This document shows, in pieces, positions 5,525 to 6,629 of a stretch of DNA of 6,629 nucleotides. The notes under the pieces are model-generated. The model did not search any database, was not told the origin of the DNA, and was given only the letters and a program-made list of their open reading frames with translations. The position numbers and the translations under genes were made by a program. Positions within the stretch are counted from its first letter, which is position 1, and every line of letters starts with the position of its first letter. Origin of the DNA: Intrasporangiaceae bacterium (GTDB lineage: Bacteria > Actinomycetota > Actinomycetes > Actinomycetales > Dermatophilaceae); NCBI GenBank assembly GCA_012518475.1, contig JAAYSB010000279.1:1-6629 (forward strand), in the 5' to 3' direction.

Positions 5525-6629
5525 CAGTTGATCTCCTCGAGCTGCTTGGTCTGCCGGAAGCCGATGTAGCTCATCAGGGCGACAATGACGAAGATGATGA
5601 TCGAGACTGCTGAGGCGAGGCCATAGCTGGGCGAGGTCCCAGAGAAGGCCAGCCGGAACGCATACGTGATGAGCAGGTCGGTCTGGCCGATGCTCGTGTT
5701 CCCGCCCTGGAACGGCCCACCGTCGGTGAGCAGATAGATCAGGCCGAAGTTGTTGAAGTTGAAGGCGAAGCTCGCGATGAGCAGCGGGCCGACCGCGACG
5801 AGGACGAGCGGCATGATGATCCGGCCGAGCGTCTGCACGGCGTTGGCACCGTCGATCCGGGCGGCCTCACGGACGTCGGACGGGATCGACTGCAGGGCCC
5901 CGCTGCAGATGAGGAACATGTAGGGGAAGCCGAGCCAGAGGTTGGTGATGAGGATGGCGGCCTTGGCCGACCAGGGACCTCCGAGCCAGTTGACGTTGAG
6001 CCCGGTCAGGTCGTTGACCAGTCCGTAGTCCCGGTTGAACATCGCTGCCCAGAGCAGGGCGGTGACGAAGCCGGGAATGGCATACGGGAGGACCATCAAG
6101 GAGCGGTAGATACCCCTCCCCTTCATCCGGTCGTCGTTGAGCAGGAGGGCGAGGAGGAGACCGAGGACGAAGGTGCTGATCACCGACAGTGCGGCGAAGG
6201 CGACGTTCCAGAGGAAGATCTTGGTGAACCCGGCGCGGATGGTCTCGTTGCCGAAGATGGTCCGGAAGTTGTCCAGCCCGACGTTCTCCCGCCAGCCGGT
6301 GGCGTAGGCCTGTCCCTCGCCGTCCTGCGGCACCCAGCGGGCGTTCTCGGGCACGTAGACCTTGCCGGTGCGGGTGTCGGTGAGGGTGTCAGCCTCCTCG
6401 TCGTAGACGACGGTGGCCTGGCCCTGGAAGGCCTCGGACAGGCCGATGCTCTTGATCCCACCCAGACCGTCCTCGGTCGGAACGGCGAACTCGTTGAGAT
6501 CGGCGCTGCGGTCGTTGACCTCGCCGGCAGTGAGGATCGTGTATCCCGGTGCGCCGAGCACCTTGCCGGCGTCGTTGAGCTCGAGGCCCTCCTGGTCAAT
6601 GTCCTCAACGCCCTCGGCGGTACCGGCTC
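5524..6629 (-). CDS. malF: MalF-type ABC sugar transporter permease, N-terminus outside window
   Basis: The last 367 residues of a permease are visible; the frame is open to the right edge, so the start and first membrane segments are missing. The visible part opens with a roughly 115-residue hydrophilic stretch (codons from 6627 to about 6280) containing a TGKVYVPENARW motif and ending in VGLDNF. This matches the external P2 loop of MalF proteins, which touches the maltose-binding protein in E. coli. Then come several membrane segments, an EAA loop VREAARIDGAN (codons around 5874-5842) followed by IIMP, and a polar C-terminus. The EAA loop should dock to the ATPase. The last codons overlap malG by one base. 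The sugar-binding protein (malE) is expected upstream, outside the window, and no ATPase gene follows, so a shared MsiK-type ATPase encoded elsewhere is likely. Maltose/maltodextrin specificity is inferred from the P2 loop and operon context. Confidence 0.93.
   Translation of the reverse strand, partial: AGTAEGVEDIDQEGLELNDAGKVLGAPGYTILTAGEVNDRSADLNEFAVPTEDGLGGIKSIGLSEAFQGQATVVYDEEADTLTDTRTGKVYVPENARWVPQDGEGQAYATGWRENVGLDNFRTIFGNETIRAGFTKIFLWNVAFAALSVISTFVLGLLLALLLNDDRMKGRGIYRSLMVLPYAIPGFVTALLWAAMFNRDYGLVNDLTGLNVNWLGGPWSAKAAILITNLWLGFPYMFLICSGALQSIPSDVREAARIDGANAVQTLGRIIMPLVLVAVGPLLIASFAFNFNNFGLIYLLTDGGPFQGGNTSIGQTDLLITYAFRLAFSGTSPSYGLASAVSIIIFVIVALMSYIGFRQTKQLEEIN
5533..5538 (-). promoter_or_regulatory. 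Shine-Dalgarno site of malG inside the malF end
   Basis: The minus strand reads GAGGAG within the last malF codons, eight bases before the malG ATG at 5524. It supports this start. It also shows that malG, unlike the two downstream genes with GTGA junctions, carries its own good ribosome binding site. Confidence 0.7.

Overview
The window is very GC-rich, with densely packed genes, GTG starts, stop/start overlaps and long antisense reading frames. Together with the protein content this points to a high-GC Actinomycetota chromosome. The kinase and regulator resemble those of Micrococcales (Intrasporangiaceae-like), but the genus is a guess from memory. Every gene I can support reads on the minus strand.

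The right two thirds (1684-6629) is a maltodextrin uptake and utilisation operon. In transcription order it holds the 3' part of a MalF-type ABC permease (cut by the window edge), a MalG-type permease, a cytoplasmic GH13 alpha-glucan hydrolase resembling MalZ/neopullulanase, and a LacI-family regulator. The three internal junctions are TGATG, GTGA and GTGA overlaps, so the genes are almost certainly co-transcribed and probably translationally coupled. The likely scheme is that MalF/MalG (with a binding protein upstream of the window and an ATPase encoded elsewhere) import maltodextrins, the GH13 enzyme cuts them inside the cell, and the LacI protein senses a sugar and controls the operon promoter, which lies outside the window.

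The left third holds two independent genes. A small two-CBS-domain protein (1120-1551) has a strong Shine-Dalgarno site. It is separated from lacI by a 132-bp spacer full of dyad symmetries, which are candidate terminator or operator structures. A Ser/Thr protein kinase (from 916, running off the left edge) has all catalytic motifs and looks like it is transcribed as a leaderless mRNA. The 203-bp spacer between these two genes contains a strongly strand-biased C-rich/G-rich block.

I see no mobile element, RNA gene, CRISPR array or clearly novel system. The most notable points are the strand-biased block, the possible leaderless kinase promoter, the short hinge in the LacI regulator and the MalZ-like signature of the GH13 enzyme.
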